In this document: in pieces, positions 46,228 through 57,584 of the stretch | Layout: each line of letters starts with the position of its first letter | Position numbering within the stretch: position 1 is the stretch's first letter | Source of the DNA: Blakeslea trispora | Taxonomy: Eukaryota; Mucoromycota; Mucoromycetes; Mucorales; Choanephoraceae | Assembly (NCBI GenBank): GCA_025331445.1 | Contig: JAIWNE010000071.1 | Coordinates: 103,501-167,500, forward strand | Direction: 5' to 3' | Length of the DNA: 64,000 bases | Notes under the pieces: generated by a model | Databases searched by the model: none | Seen by the model: the letters and a program-made list of their open reading frames with translations, nothing else | Told to the model about the DNA's origin: nothing | Made by a program: the position numbers and the translations under genes

Positions 46228-47705
46228 TAAATCATCGACTCACCAACTCGCCTACTAATACATCTTACAAACGTGGACAAATTTTGTTCATCCAGTGGTG
46301 TCGAGATCAGAAGGTTTCACCTCATTCTTTTCAGGCTTCGGATGTCATCAATTTCTTAGGGAACATGCGTCAGCAGCGAAACTTTGCAGTCTCTACTTTA
46401 CAGTTGTTTCGCGCAGGCATTACCCATCTTCATCCACACCCAGAGACTATTCAATCAAACAAAGCTCTCAACGATTTTATTGACATCCTACTCCGTCAGG
46501 CTTGTTGTATTCATACAGTACGGATCAATTATTTAACCACTTATGAATCCACAACCATTCTCTAATTCGACTTCAGCTTGGTTCATTTGACATTCAATTC
46601 GGATAAACCTTCATTCAAGGTCAGGACTGACATCTTACCAATTATTTACCTGTTACTGGGATTCAGGTACAGATGGCCAATCGTTCTATTTTAGTAATTC
46701 TTCTTTACAAGACTGTCATCATTCATCTCTCATCCGATTCGTTGTTATTATCATAATCATCTACAAGCCTCTAGAAAAGTTTTACAATCTCAGTTGAAAT
46801 ATCATCTTCATGAAAATTATAAATAGCACATCAATTTTGAAGTAAATAAAACATTATCTTTCGTCTGATTAATTCTCTGATTTTATATCATTGTGATTTA
46901 TTGGTCTTCAGCAAGGCTCCTCTAGTTCGCCTTCATAGAAAAATATTGACTTGCGACCTACCTTCGGTACTGTTTGACAGCTAAGAAAAATAATAAAGAA
47001 ACACAAGTAGATTTAAAGGGGTTTATTCCAATACAAAAGTAAAATGAATCTTATCTAATCCTACTTCTAAATTATCTCTCTATTTATACTTTTCGAAAGC
47101 TAGGATGATTTATAATATCTAGTTTGCTGTTGATCGTATATTAACATGATTCCTTCGATGTCGATATCCAGAATCTATGATAGTTCAAAGTACGCATCTA
47201 AGGTGTGGCGAGAATACTAACCTGGATAGCCTTTCGATGTCAGACTCGAAATTGGAAGCGTAAAGAATAATTATTATTTTATTGAAATAGAAGGATTTGA
47301 TTGGCTGATTTAAGGATATAGGTATCTATAGTTATGTAGTTCACTACACCTTCGACCATCTTATTTCCATCAAGACACACAATCCCAAGCTTTCCACTCT
47401 ACAACCTAAGCTTGCATTCCTCCTAGGTGTCGTATGCTTTCTCCGTCCTTCAGACCTTCATCGGATCCTTTCTCATATACTGTCCTTTCCGCTGATAACA
47501 CTTCCTTGTCCTTTGAAGTACACGGACCCAAGGAGAAACGAAATCGTCGTCGTATTATCAAAAGTTTCGTCGTCAAGAGTCATGTAATCAACGCTTTGTG
47601 CCCTGTCTCTACCTTTCTGCGCTGTCATGACATCAGACCTTCAGGGGCCATGGATTCACTCTTCATCGACTCTACTCAGCCTTCTGAACCTTTGGCAGTA
47701 TCTAC
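46080..47705 (+). pseudogene. DIRS tyrosine recombinase, interrupted and truncated
   Basis: N-terminal (SAM-like) half before 46502: NTSYKRGQILFIQWCRDQKV, FQASDVINFLGNMRQQRN, FRAGITHLHP. The catalytic half resumes after 47349: TFDHLISIKTHNPKL, LAFLLGVVCFLRPSDLHRI (first catalytic Arg), then after a frameshift near 47480 HGPKEKRNRRRIIKSF. The sequence stops matching near 47705, before the distal catalytic residues. The N-terminal half overlaps RT-RNase H in another frame, as usual in DIRS elements. Confidence 0.82.
46503..47349. repeat. Insertion in the DIRS recombinase, probably LTR-derived
   Basis: 847 non-coding bases that split the recombinase frame. Ends TGTTGTATTC and TTCACTACA have TG...CA form. 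A TGTTTGACAG word at 46971 could start a second, nested LTR. No TSD matches these ends (aggct against ccttc), although ccttcg occurs both at 46961 and 47350. Identity and limits are unresolved. Confidence 0.4.
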
Positions 47706-48002
47706 TGGTTTTTGCCTTTTAGTTGGCGCCCTTTGAGATTTTGGATCACGGCTTTTGAGACTGTCTTTGCGGCCTTTGCCAAATAAAATTGCTTTGATTG
47801 AACTGTAGTTCGCGGCCTTTGAATCGGGCAATAGATATTACTTTTCAAAGAAATGCTTTGCAGAGACATTTCAAAATACAACTCAAAAAATATATTCATG
47901 CACTTGCTTCAGAAAGTTAAAGCGTTTTGTATTGCTAATGAGCTTTTATTTTTTTTATTAATTTCTTTTCATAACATATTTCAAACTACGAAATTAATTT
48001 TT
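47706..48002. other. Non-coding stretch
   Basis: Links the truncated DIRS element to the DDE fragment. The word cctttga recurs several times at 47720-47830. No gene seen. Confidence 0.35.
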
Positions 48003-48375
48003 TTAGAGCATAGGCTCAAGATTTAAACACTTGTCAAAGAAAGTTGTGGCATGTCTAATCCAACCTTCACAATCTGAGACAGTTACCGTTCTTGCAGCCA
48101 CATCGATACGGGGGATAAGAGTATCCTTTTCGTTGACCTCGCCTCTGCGCACATGCATCTTAATTTTGGACCACATTTCCTCAATTGGATTGAGGAAAGG
48201 GGAGTACTTTGGAAGATACATACATTTGTACCCGCGAGAGACGATCAGGTTTTCCACCTCCTTGCTGGTATGAATGGGCGCATTGTCCATGACCAATTAC
48301 CGACCTTGCATGCCTTGCGCGTCCAGGCTAATTGTAAGAACATCCCCGGATTTATTAAAAGTAGTGCCAGGTACT
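48003..48375 (-). pseudogene. Tc1/IS630-like DDE transposase fragment
   Basis: The C-terminal part of a DDE_3-type transposase: VMDNAPIHTSKEVENLI (second Asp), YLPKYSPFLNPIEEMWSKIK (Glu box), then HATTFFDKCLN. A short upstream piece (TISLDAQGMQGR) is separated from it by an in-frame TAA. No N-terminal half or inverted repeats are nearby. It is unlike the mariner at 41.2 kb in sequence, so it is a separate family. Confidence 0.85.
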
Positions 48376-48491
48376 TCAAAATTATAGATAATAACAATAA
48401 ACACACTAGAACACATATACAATTTAGTTTTTCTTGCTATCTCAATTTCAAGTGGAGATAGTAACAAAAAACCATTTTCTTTGATTTTTGA

Positions 48492-48543
48492 ATAATGGTA
48501 TGTGTTTTGTTGATAGCTTTGAGTAATGGTATGTGTTTTGTTG
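48492..48543. repeat. 31-bp minisatellite (left part), target of CACTA-2
   Basis: Units of the type taatggtatgtgttttgttg plus atagctttgag. Two units lie here and further units resume at 57264-57310 on the other side of CACTA-2, so the transposon inserted within the array. Confidence 0.85.
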
Positions 48544-48554
48544 CACTACACCTA

Positions 48555-48785
48555 GTTGGTCGTCCATTGCATTAAATTTTTGCAATGGACAAGCTGTCTT
48601 TGTACAACGCCAAGTCGTCCATTGCAATGAAATGGTCGCACAGTCCTATTGCTGCAATGGACGAGTGCAATGGACGAGCAATCCAAATGCGTTTATTGGA
48701 CGAGCATAATGGACACCTTGTCCATTTGCATTAATTTTGTAACAAACATCTTGTCCATTGCATCGGTTGTAGCTTTGCGATTGGT
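48555..48785. repeat. CACTA-2 subterminal repeats, motif TCCATTGCA in both orientations
   Basis: About ten copies of (G)TCCATTGCA or its complement, some imperfect, within 230 bases of the left end. A few more lie at the right end (57210-57250). These are candidate binding sites for the element's TnpA-like protein. Confidence 0.9.
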
Positions 48786-50062
48786 TCATTTCTTGAAATC
48801 ATTTTGTTCAATTGGTCATTTATGATCATTTTGCATCAATTCCCTTTGTTTGATTGGCTTTAAATTTGACATTTTATTTAGATGTACGTTTATCATTGGA
48901 TGAAATAGACTTCTTTACACAGATATACTTCTTTATGATTGGACTATATTAGACAGATATACAGAATTAGAGGCTTAAAAAAGTGGCTTTTTATTATTGA
49001 AAAAACTCTTTTCTACTGAAAATAATAGCTATATTATGGGGGAAAATGCTAGGGGAATCAGATCAAATAATTAGGGAAAATGGCAGGCATCGATTACAGG
49101 GATAGGCAGAATATTTAGTAGAAAAAGCCCTTAAAAGCCTGGTGGAAATGATAGGAAAAGATGGCAGGGGAGGCTAAAACACTGGCAAAATTGAGCTGTA
49201 ATTTTGCCACTAGTACAGGTAAAAACCATAGAAACAACTGACGAGAGACAACGATAACGGGGTAGAATCCAAGGGCTATAAGCAGACAGAAACAGTGGAG
49301 GAACAGAGTAAACAAGGAGCCCACATACGAGTGCTAAAGTAATAAAGCGATTAATGAAACTGAAAGAAAAACGAAAGTGATGAATAACTTACATTAAATC
49401 AATAAAGAATACTATAAGAATAAGAGCATACAGCTAAACCAAAACGAAGTCTTCTTTTAAAAGGATCTATAAACAAACTATGAGTTTTTAAATTCTTTAA
49501 GTGTTCATTTAACAACTTACAGTCCAAAAGAAGAGACTGATGCTTCAGACTTATGCGAAAGGCCACATAGAGTATCTAAGAGATAATTGTCAGGACAGTT
49601 GTTGGACTATGTATTACTTGTTAATTACCTTTAAACCATTTCATTCAAGAAAAAAAAAAGAGAGGCAGAGAGACTCAGGTCAAAGGGCTTTTATAACACA
49701 AAAAGATTAGCCTATAAGACAACAACATGTACGCTAATCATTACCTCAAGCAGTTAGATAAAATACAAATGACTCCACTGAAACCATATCTTAGCTAAAG
49801 AAGTTTTGTTAGCATTTACTCAATCGAATCAGTACCAACTTACTTATTATTTTTAAAAAAAAATTAAAAAGAAAAGAAAAATAAAATAAAAGGCAACAAA
49901 AAAAAAAGACGCAAAAATACTCAAAAAAATTTTGTCGATTTTAAATTAAAAAGGACCGTCTTTTTTGGGAACAATGAAGATCCAGCAACCGATCAAAATA
50001 GTCTGAAAGCTATAAATAAAGCTTATCGCAAGGTATAATTTTTTTTATTATTCTTTAACAAA
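48786..50062. other. Left non-coding arm of CACTA-2
   Basis: About 1.3 kb without a coding frame. The last 100 bases before the TnpA-like ATG (50063) would hold its promoter; no specific element is clear. Confidence 0.4.
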
Positions 50063-51116
50063 ATGAACCGTCAGATCCCCCAAGTAGCTGCCTCTACCCC
50101 TCGCACTCCTGCTCGTACTCCTGCCCGTGCTCTTACCCGTCCTGCTGCTCTTCCTGTTCCTGTCGCTCAGCCAGATGGGCGCATTGATGATCTCTTAGAG
50201 CGTATTGCCTTTCTCGAGTCTGCTTTTGGTCGATCTGGCACTAGTAGTGCTAATGGCGATGCTACTAGAAGACCTCTCAGTGGTAGAAACCCTGTGTTGC
50301 TTGTAAGTTGAAGACTACCGCAAAAAAGATGATTTCAATACTTACATTCCCACAACGTTTAATAGAAAGCCGTCAAGAATGCGCTTGAGACCGCCAAGCG
50401 AATTGGTGTCGAGTTCGCCTTGGATCATTCCCTGAAGAAGTCTGGAAGAAACCAACCGGTATTCAGGGCTATCCTTCAGAATGCCATCACCGAGATGAAG
50501 GCTGTTGCTGGTTACTCCGAGCACGAAGAACTCTCCAAGGAGGTTATAAAGTGCTTGGAGGAAAAGATAAGAAACCAGTTCAATGTTTCTAGAGCGAACG
50601 AAAAAAGAGGTGTTTCTAGCCTTGCATCTCGGGAACAGACATCGCTCAAGGAACGCAAGCGTAAGCGAGTTGATAGAGTAAGTAAAAACACAACATACTA
50701 CTTTTAATGATGACTTACCTTTCTCTTGAAAGAAACTAATGGCTCGCAGAGCTTGCTTTGCGAAAGACTCGGTTTCTCTGTCTCGCGACATCGGCAGCAT
50801 TGAGGAATGCAATGCTGTTCTTGAGAGGGCTTATATGTCTGACGAAGAAGATGAAGCGGACGGAGAGTTCGGCGAGCTCTTTCGTGTGTTGGTTCCTTCC
50901 TGGCGTTCTGACAAGGTAAGTTGTTAATTTGTTTGTTCTGTTCAAGCGTAATAACGACAGTGTTTCTAGTTGAACAGTTTTTTCTCTCGCTTGGACGACG
51001 CGGACAGAAGAAGCAAAAAGAAGCATGTACGTGCTACTCGTCGTCGTAGAAACGTTGAAGCAGCTCTGTCCGAAGAGCTTCGTCGCCCTCTTCCTCGTTG
51101 GGCTTTGAATGAGTAG
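50063..51116 (+). CDS. CACTA-2 second protein (TnpA-like), basic DNA-binding candidate
   Basis: Four exons (50063-50302, 50366-50677, 50733-50915, 50970-51116), every intron in phase 0, giving 293 residues and no lesions. The N-terminus has a Thr-Pro/Arg-Ala repeat (RTPARTPARALTRPAA), then a short coiled coil (IDDLLERIAFLESAF). The middle contains VKNALETAKRIGVEFALDHS and a basic cluster (ERKRKRVD). An acidic patch (SDEEDEADGEFGE) precedes a strongly basic C-terminus (RRSKKKHVRATRRRRNVE). It lies in a CACTA element beside Tnp2 and converges with it. By position it is the counterpart of the AT-hook protein of CACTA-1, but I see no clear sequence similarity. Binding to the TCCATTGCA repeats is a guess from context. 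Confidence 0.75.
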
Positions 51117-51414
51117 ATTTCGTCTTTTCCTTGCTTTTGTTTTTTTCTCTTTTTTTTTGCTATTAATAAACATTTGTATTAAAATAAGCCTGACGTTGAC
51201 ATGTACACTCCTTACTTACCTCTGTTACGTGAGATCGCTGCTTTTGTTACAGTTCTGAGTACTAAAGCTAAAGATTCATACCCATTAAGCCTAACTTAGC
51301 AAAAGTAAGGAAACAGGGGTTCGCTGATATGATTTAAATATTGAAGAAAAGAAAGGAAAATTTATTTGAATAAAAAAATTAACAAAAAGAAATCTATAAA
51401 AAAAAATGTAAAAA

Positions 51415-51536
51415 AAATGTAAAAAAAAGAGAGAGAGAGAAAAAAGAACAAAAAAGAGAGAACAAAAAAGAGAGAACAAAAAAGAGAGAAAAAAAAAGAG
51501 AGAAAAAAGAGAGACAAGAAGAGAGACAAGAAGAGA
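51415..51536. repeat. Purine-rich (A/G) low-complexity tract
   Basis: Over 120 bases of almost pure A and G (aaaaagagag type units, partly in a 15-base period) directly downstream of the Tnp2 stop and between the two converging genes. Confidence 0.9.
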
Positions 51537-51541
51537 TTAAA

Positions 51542-54500
51542 CTAAGCAATAAGCTTTGGTTCTATCTGGACAACCACATGAGTGTTGCTTAGGTGGTCAA
51601 GGACAATTGCCACTTGGCTATGCAAATGCAATACAGGAATAATTGAAGCAACTGAGTTTGACTCGAAGCCTTTTTGAAGGACTTCCATGCCAAACTTGGT
51701 TGTGTCTTGGTTGTTGTAATAGTAGAACTGCAAGTCAGACTTACAGAACCATCTTACGAAAGCAAGGTAATGAGTTGTTGGCAATTGGTCGCCGTTTTCT
51801 TCTTCTACCATGGTAGTATGTCTAAAAAGACATTGGATCTGACAATACCTAAGCTCAAGACCGTTTGTGCCAGGATAATAGGCCATCGCAAAAGAACCTC
51901 GCTTGCTGATTGTAGATGCCTTAACAGAGCTAAACTTGTTACCCAAGATGCTGATGGACTTAAAGATTTCAGCCTTCCATGCAACTGCAAAGGAGCTAGG
52001 GTTAAGAGCAGCAGCATACTCGTCAAGATACAACGAGCCGTACAACTGAGTGTAGTAGTCTACAAGAAAAGAGAACATGTCCTTCTTGAGTATTGTAGAT
52101 ACAGGCTTGATAGAGAGAATTGTGCTAGGTGGGAGTTGCTCAAAGCCATAGGCAGGCTCGTTACCAATCCACAAATTGTGAAAGGTATTGAGGCAAAAGG
52201 TCTCAACAGCAGCATCAAATTCTTGGAGCACGGACTCATGGCAGACAGGCTTTTGTGCACAGAAAAGACTTTTAACTTGAGCTTTGTCTTGTTCATTCAA
52301 ACAGTATGCAAGTGCCTTGAAAGAATCCTCAGCAAAAACTTGCAAGAGAAACTTGTTCAGATACGTTTTTTCGACGCAGTCCTTTTTGTTTGTTCTGATC
52401 CCTTTCAAGTCTTGATTATATCTCTCGAAGTTGAACAACCAATGCGATGGTGAAGCTGCGTAGTCCAGAATTGTCTCTTTGAGATGTAGTGCATTATGAA
52501 AGTTGATGGTGATTAATGATTTCTCTTTATAGATACTTTCAAAATCAACCAAAAACATTTTCAACATGCTTTGAGCATCATCAAGTTGTGAGAGGGACAA
52601 ACAGGGAGAAAGAAGAACACGAGAAGCCTTTACCAATAGCATCCAATGCTCATAGGCTTTTTTGCCAATGTACTTGTGTAAAAAGTATGGTGACAACACC
52701 AACAACCAAGTCGACCATTCGTCCGCCTTCATGTTGGAGAACCCAGTACCAATTGCAATCTTGCGAGCAATTGAGGAGACAGCATGGCCAGAGGGAAGAA
52801 TGAACTTGCTTTCCAGAACTGCTTGAATATCTTTAAGATTACCCATTGTGAGCATCGGCAGGCTGGTGTCTTTGTTGCTGGTCCAAATTATTGTCATTTT
52901 TTTGGTAATCCCCAAAAGAAGATTGTGCATAATATCGATTCCCACATGGCGAATGGGATCGAAGTACGGCAACTCCAGAAGAACACTCCAACGGGTACCA
53001 TTTTCTTTCTCTAGATCCTTACGCTCACTATCGGTCTTTGTCTTGAGCCATCTTGAAGCTTGGGTGCGGTGCTCTTGACATGATCTTCTTGTCCATCTTT
53101 CAACTTCAAAATCAGTGAAATCCCGAGTCTTGTCACCTTTCTTTATCCCTTTGAACTGCTTCTTACATTTCATACATGCATTGATGGAATTGAAAGAAGT
53201 AAAGCCGGCTACCTTTCGCTGAGCTGGCAGATCCATCATGCACAGGGAAAGTGCGGCCTTGACAACTTGCTTGCCATGCTTTCTCGTTTGCATTCCTACA
53301 CCATTCATCAATGCAAGAAGTTCCTTAACCAGGGGACGGAGATAGTGATTCATCTCGTATGTCTTTGGTTCTTTTGGCCCGTTGATCAGACATACCAAGA
53401 TGGTGTTGGTTCTGAGATTTCTTATCTCACGAGGCAAGTTCTGGATAGTAAGATAGATGGCACCTATGCTGTAGCTGTCCTTGTAGGCTTGAAACCAGTC
53501 ACAGTTCAGGGTGAGCAAGAGGTTGAAGTTACTTTGAAATACGAAAGGCTCATTGTCGGTAGGATCAACCTTGAACTCGTTCCAAACTCGGCCGTCGAAG
53601 ATGTCAGAGAGCATGCCAGGCAAAACTTGACGGCTTTTCCATTGGCAAACATTTTCAACAAATCCATCTCGCATGAAAAAGGATTTCAAAGTCTCTGTCA
53701 ATGAGTTGTAAAAGAATGAGCGGACAGGAGCTATCGTACCGTATTGGTTGGGGGCCAAAAGGCTTTGTTGACAAGGCAAAGAACCAAGAAAAAGACCATT
53801 GTAAAGACATCTAGGCTGTTCAAGAAGAGCTTGTCTTTCAGCTTCGTTATCATACGGACGAATTGCATGGCAAGTGATACAGCTGGCATACTCCTTAACA
53901 CCAAACCCAAAAGAACCAGCGGAATGACACCAGCTATCGAAAGTAGCGATCGACTTAGGAAACCGGAAGCTTTCTTGAGTTAAACAAAGAACCATGTTAC
54001 AGAAGAGCATGATGGCTTCACTTGATATATCAGTCAACTGGTTCTTGCGCAACAAGACAAGCATCACAAACAACAAAGAAGCAATTGGGGTAGATGGTAA
54101 GTTGTCGTTGCGAGGAAGCTCAAATGCAGGTTCTAAAAATAAAACATAAAAAGTAAGTTAACTAACTAACGAACAAAAAACTATTATATAAATAAAGACA
54201 TACCTTCATGACTAGCATCTTCAGCTTCAGTAAAATCGAAATCAGTTTGATCATAAGAGAAGTCCATTTCTAATAAGATAATGAGTAACATATATAATTT
54301 ACTCAAGTGCATTAAATGTTACCTTCATCAGCAAAAGTTTTATCGACGGCAGTATCAGCATTAGAGTTGGTGTTGACTTCAGAGGCAGATGGACCTACAC
54401 AATTGAGAGTTAATAAATGTCATTAATAAGAATGGCTTTAATGGATATTACCTTCTCTAGCTCTTTTGATAAGCTCACGAGTTTGATGGTACTCATAAGC

Positions 54501-54590
54501 ACGCTTTTTCATGCCACTACCTTGAGTGATATAGGTGATACATTGCAAGCAATCGCACAATGAGTTTTGAGTAGCAGAAGAAGCAGACAT
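51542..54590 (-). CDS. Tnp2-family CACTA transposase, CACTA-2, apparently intact
   Basis: ATG at 54590 (MSASSATQNSLCDCLQC), then short exons 54590-54452, about 54396-54325, about 54269-54205 and a main exon from about 54133 to the TAA at 51542. The N-terminus has a Cys pair-type finger (CDCLQC). The core contains the Tnp2 landmarks: MLSDIFDGRVWNEF, LLTLNCDWFQAYKDS, SIGAIYLTIQNLPREIR, LINGPKEPKTYEMNHYLRPL, CMKCKKQF, PIRHVGIDIMHNLLLG, INFHNALHLKETILDY and FERYNQDLKGIRTNK. Total length is about 920 residues, in the normal range for the family. The main frame of 844 codons has no stop or shift, so with intact ends and a second gene this element may still be mobile. Confidence 0.9.
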
Positions 54591-57200
54591 AGCAATAGGA
54601 AAGTATATTTTGGGAAGTTAAAAGAGAGAGTCAATATATTTCACAAATCATCTGCCCTTTTATATTGATGACCTTTTTTAAAAAATTTATTTAAAGTACT
54701 CGTTTGATCTGTTCATCTTAATTCAACCACATCTACACCAATGATAATTTATAATTCAATTGAGATTGCGTTTGATAGATAAAGTGTGTCTTGTTACCCG
54801 ACTCTTTACACGAAAGATGAATTTTCAGGATAAGCTAAGTTGATCCCGATTTGACGTGACAATAAACATGACATGTCGATACCAAAAATAATCATGGAAA
54901 TGATGTTTTAGATTTATTAATCTCAGACAGTTTCTAATCCCACTACCTACATGTAACACACTTTTGAGGTATGAATTTTAATGGGTTGTTCCTAATCCAT
55001 GAGACGAAAATAACTCGTATTCGGTATTCATTCACAATTAGACCAGTTTATTCAAATTCATAGAGTAAAGCAGTTTGATCATGAAAAGCCATCAGTGACG
55101 CTTGCTTCTTTTCTCGATAAATCATACAGGTTCTACAAGCCCTGATTATTTTTTTCCGCGAACTTCAAACAAGGAAAAGAGATCTCTAATTATCTTTCTT
55201 TCTTCCTTAAAATAACCCACAACAATGGCACTAACGAAGGCACCATTGTAGAGAGTTATATGAAACGATCGCTTTTTACTCAAATCGCGCTATCCCTCAA
55301 TCGGGAATAGTTTTGATAGCATCTTTAACTTCTATTTTTTTTATCTTTGGATGAAGTATCACAGAAATTAAAAGCGCCTGAAAAAGATGGGATTAAAACA
55401 ATTGATCTATTTTAAGCTTTTGACAAAGAAAAAAGAAAGACTTGTATAACTCTTGTAAAAATGAAAATGCATTCATAGGGTTTATTGAGTTTCCATAACT
55501 TGGTTTTGGCTTTAGCGAACAAAATGTCATGTTTTGCTCATGACTTTCGAATGATGAGCTCTTTAAAAAAAAAAAAGGCAGCGTATAATTTTCGGAACTG
55601 GTCAATTTAACACCAGCAAAAAAAAACATTCGTATTCTTTTTCTTTTTTATTTTTAACAAGAGGTCTCGACTGGTTTACTTCCCGTAAATAGATAAGACT
55701 TAACAAAGTAAACTCATCACTGTAGCACGATAAAGCAGAAGCATCAAGAAACAACAGGTTGTCATGTCAGAAGTATTAAAAATATTACAGATAAAAAGAC
55801 TAGTTAAAAATGTCAGAAAGAATAACTTTTATTTTTGTTAGACTTATGAAGCATTTCAGTTCAACTTTGCTAGTAAGGGAGTTCAACTTACAGTCATTGC
55901 CAGTATGCACTTAATAGCGCGCGTCACCTTATTTACTGGAGAACTAGGAAATTAGTTGTGGCAATATCAGGTTTTTTTTTGAAATGACAACAGTTCTCAA
56001 CTTGACGAAACCCGATCAACGCCTTTTCTAACAACAACTTTTACACAACATGTAAGTCATGTCTCAATCTTCAAAAATACTTGTATCTATTTCAAATAGC
56101 GTGTATTGTGAAGTAAGGCTTGTCGCTTTTGTTCACAACTTGTTCATCTACAATAAAATAATGAAAGTTTGCATGTCAACTTGATAATCAAATACTTATT
56201 AGCTTTTATTGCAGTGTTTGATAGTTATGAATGTGGATCAAAGTGGATCTTTACTTAGAACGGTATATAAGAGTGAAATAGGTTAAGAAATGAGCAGTGT
56301 AGTCTATTGTTGTTATTGCTTATGCTGTTAAGATGAGAACGTAATGATCTTTCACTTTTTTCAAAGAAATACTTCTTTTGCTGTTGATTTATCTAAGCTT
56401 CTTGTTGTATATTCGATTGACTTTTAGCCTTTGCAGATATTGCTTCTTAATGCCTTTTCGTTATTTCTTTTTTTTCTATTTGTCACTTCTTTTTTTTAAC
56501 ACCTTTTATCTTTTTTAAGATGGATTTTTTTATTGAGGTTACTTTTTTAAGCGTAATAAAAATTACTTAATTTTCGGACATTTTCTTAACAGATTGAATT
56601 TTTATGAACATTTATTTGTGGCTCTTAGTTTCAAATGAATTTTATTTATCAAATAGGTAAATCACAGACGCTAAAATGAAAGCATAACAATGATAGTACT
56701 AACCAACATGTTGGTAACAAGTTGAAGAACATATACAAGACAAAATGAGCGAAAGTGTCGATGTAAAATAAAAATAAAAAAAATGGAGACATATAAAAAT
56801 ATTTGCAAGTAATTTCATAAAAAATGGTAGACGGTGTTGATCATCTCAGTATACAACATTTTTACTAACATCAACCAAGTCAGTTAGACAATAAAGTAGA
56901 TAACTCTGGTACAGCACAGAACAGCTTTTGACAAAAAAAAAAAGATTTAAACTCCTCAGCTTAAAAAATAAAAAAATGTAGGGAAAATCAGGCAGAAAAA
57001 AAATCACTGCCAAAAATTTCAGAGAAGCGGAATTCTTTAAGCACTAAAGACATGGTCTAAAATATAAATGGGTATAACTTGATGAAAATGCAACCGATTT
57101 CAATTCTGAAAGAAGTTTTCAATACCTGAATCAACCCTCAACATTTTCAGCTAAAAACATAGCAAGTTTTATAAGCAAAATCGAATGTTGTAAATTTGGA
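54591..57200. other. Right non-coding arm of CACTA-2
   Basis: About 2.6 kb with no convincing gene on either strand; AT-rich with many homopolymers. The first part must contain the Tnp2 promoter. The last 60 bases carry TCCATTG-type subterminal repeats. Confidence 0.45.
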
Positions 57201-57263
57201 TATATTGGACATCTTGTCCATTGCACTTGTCCATTGTGCATTGGACAACCATTAGGTGTAGTG

Positions 57264-57310
57264 TTGATAGCTTTGAGTAATGGTATGTGTTTTGATGATA
57301 GCTTTGACTA
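57264..57310. repeat. 31-bp minisatellite (right part)
   Basis: Continuation of the array at 48492-48543: ttgatagctttgagtaatgg, then tatgtgttttgatgatagct. Without CACTA-2 and one TTG the two parts join in register. Confidence 0.85.
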
Positions 57311-57317
57311 AATATTT

Positions 57318-57390
57318 TGGACTGGTAACCCAGTGGTATAACATTGGACTTACAGGCGTTAGGTTTTGGGTTCAAATCCTCGTAACCGTT
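57318..57390 (+). other. tRNA-like sequence (decayed tRNA or tRNA-derived element)
   Basis: Has an A-box-like stretch (taacccagtggtataac), a good B box (GGGTTCAAATCC) and a seven-T run just after it, like a Pol III terminator. The acceptor and anticodon stems do not pair properly, so it is not a normal tRNA gene. Confidence 0.35.
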
Positions 57391-57584
57391 TTTTTATATT
57401 TTATTTATTTAAAATACTTCCCGGCAATTTCTTTTTATTTTGATTTTAAGATTATTATTTTGAAAATTTTTTTCTTTTTTTTGCTTTTCTTTAAATCTCT
57501 TAAAACTTAACAACTGTTAACATGCCACCCATTCGTAGATCTACTCGTCAGTTGCTCTCATCTAACGACATGGAGAATAACAAC

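Larger units (their letters stand above)
43340..47705 (+). mobile_element. DIRS-type tyrosine-recombinase retrotransposon, decayed
   Basis: Gag-like frame, then RT-RNase H with DIRS-style motifs, overlapped in another frame by a tyrosine recombinase, which is the DIRS gene order. There is no integrase or aspartic protease. The recombinase is interrupted at 46503-47349 and truncated near 47705, before its catalytic His-x-x-Arg and Tyr boxes. Terminal repeats were not found. Confidence 0.88.
48544..57263. mobile_element. CACTA (EnSpm/CMC) DNA transposon 2, structurally complete, TSD TTG
   Basis: 8720 bases with ends CACTACACCTA (48544) and its complement (ending 57263), extended to about 27 imperfectly matching bases, flanked by TTG on both sides (48541-48543, 57264-57266). 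It holds a TnpA-like gene (+, 50063-51116) and a Tnp2 transposase gene (-, 54590-51542), converging. The Tnp2 main frame has no stops, unlike CACTA-1. Confidence 0.96.

Noticed and set aside
44334..46565. 743-codon open frame across the DIRS element
   Set aside because: Most of it overlaps the real RT-RNase H frame and reads as low-information Ser/Pro/Gln sequence. Only the last 150 codons match a tyrosine recombinase, and they are annotated as such.
51674..52453. 259-codon plus-strand frame inside CACTA-2
   Set aside because: Lies antisense to the well-supported Tnp2 core and has no recognisable features.
57318..57390. Functional tRNA gene
   Set aside because: The B box is good but acceptor and anticodon stems do not form; kept only as tRNA-like.
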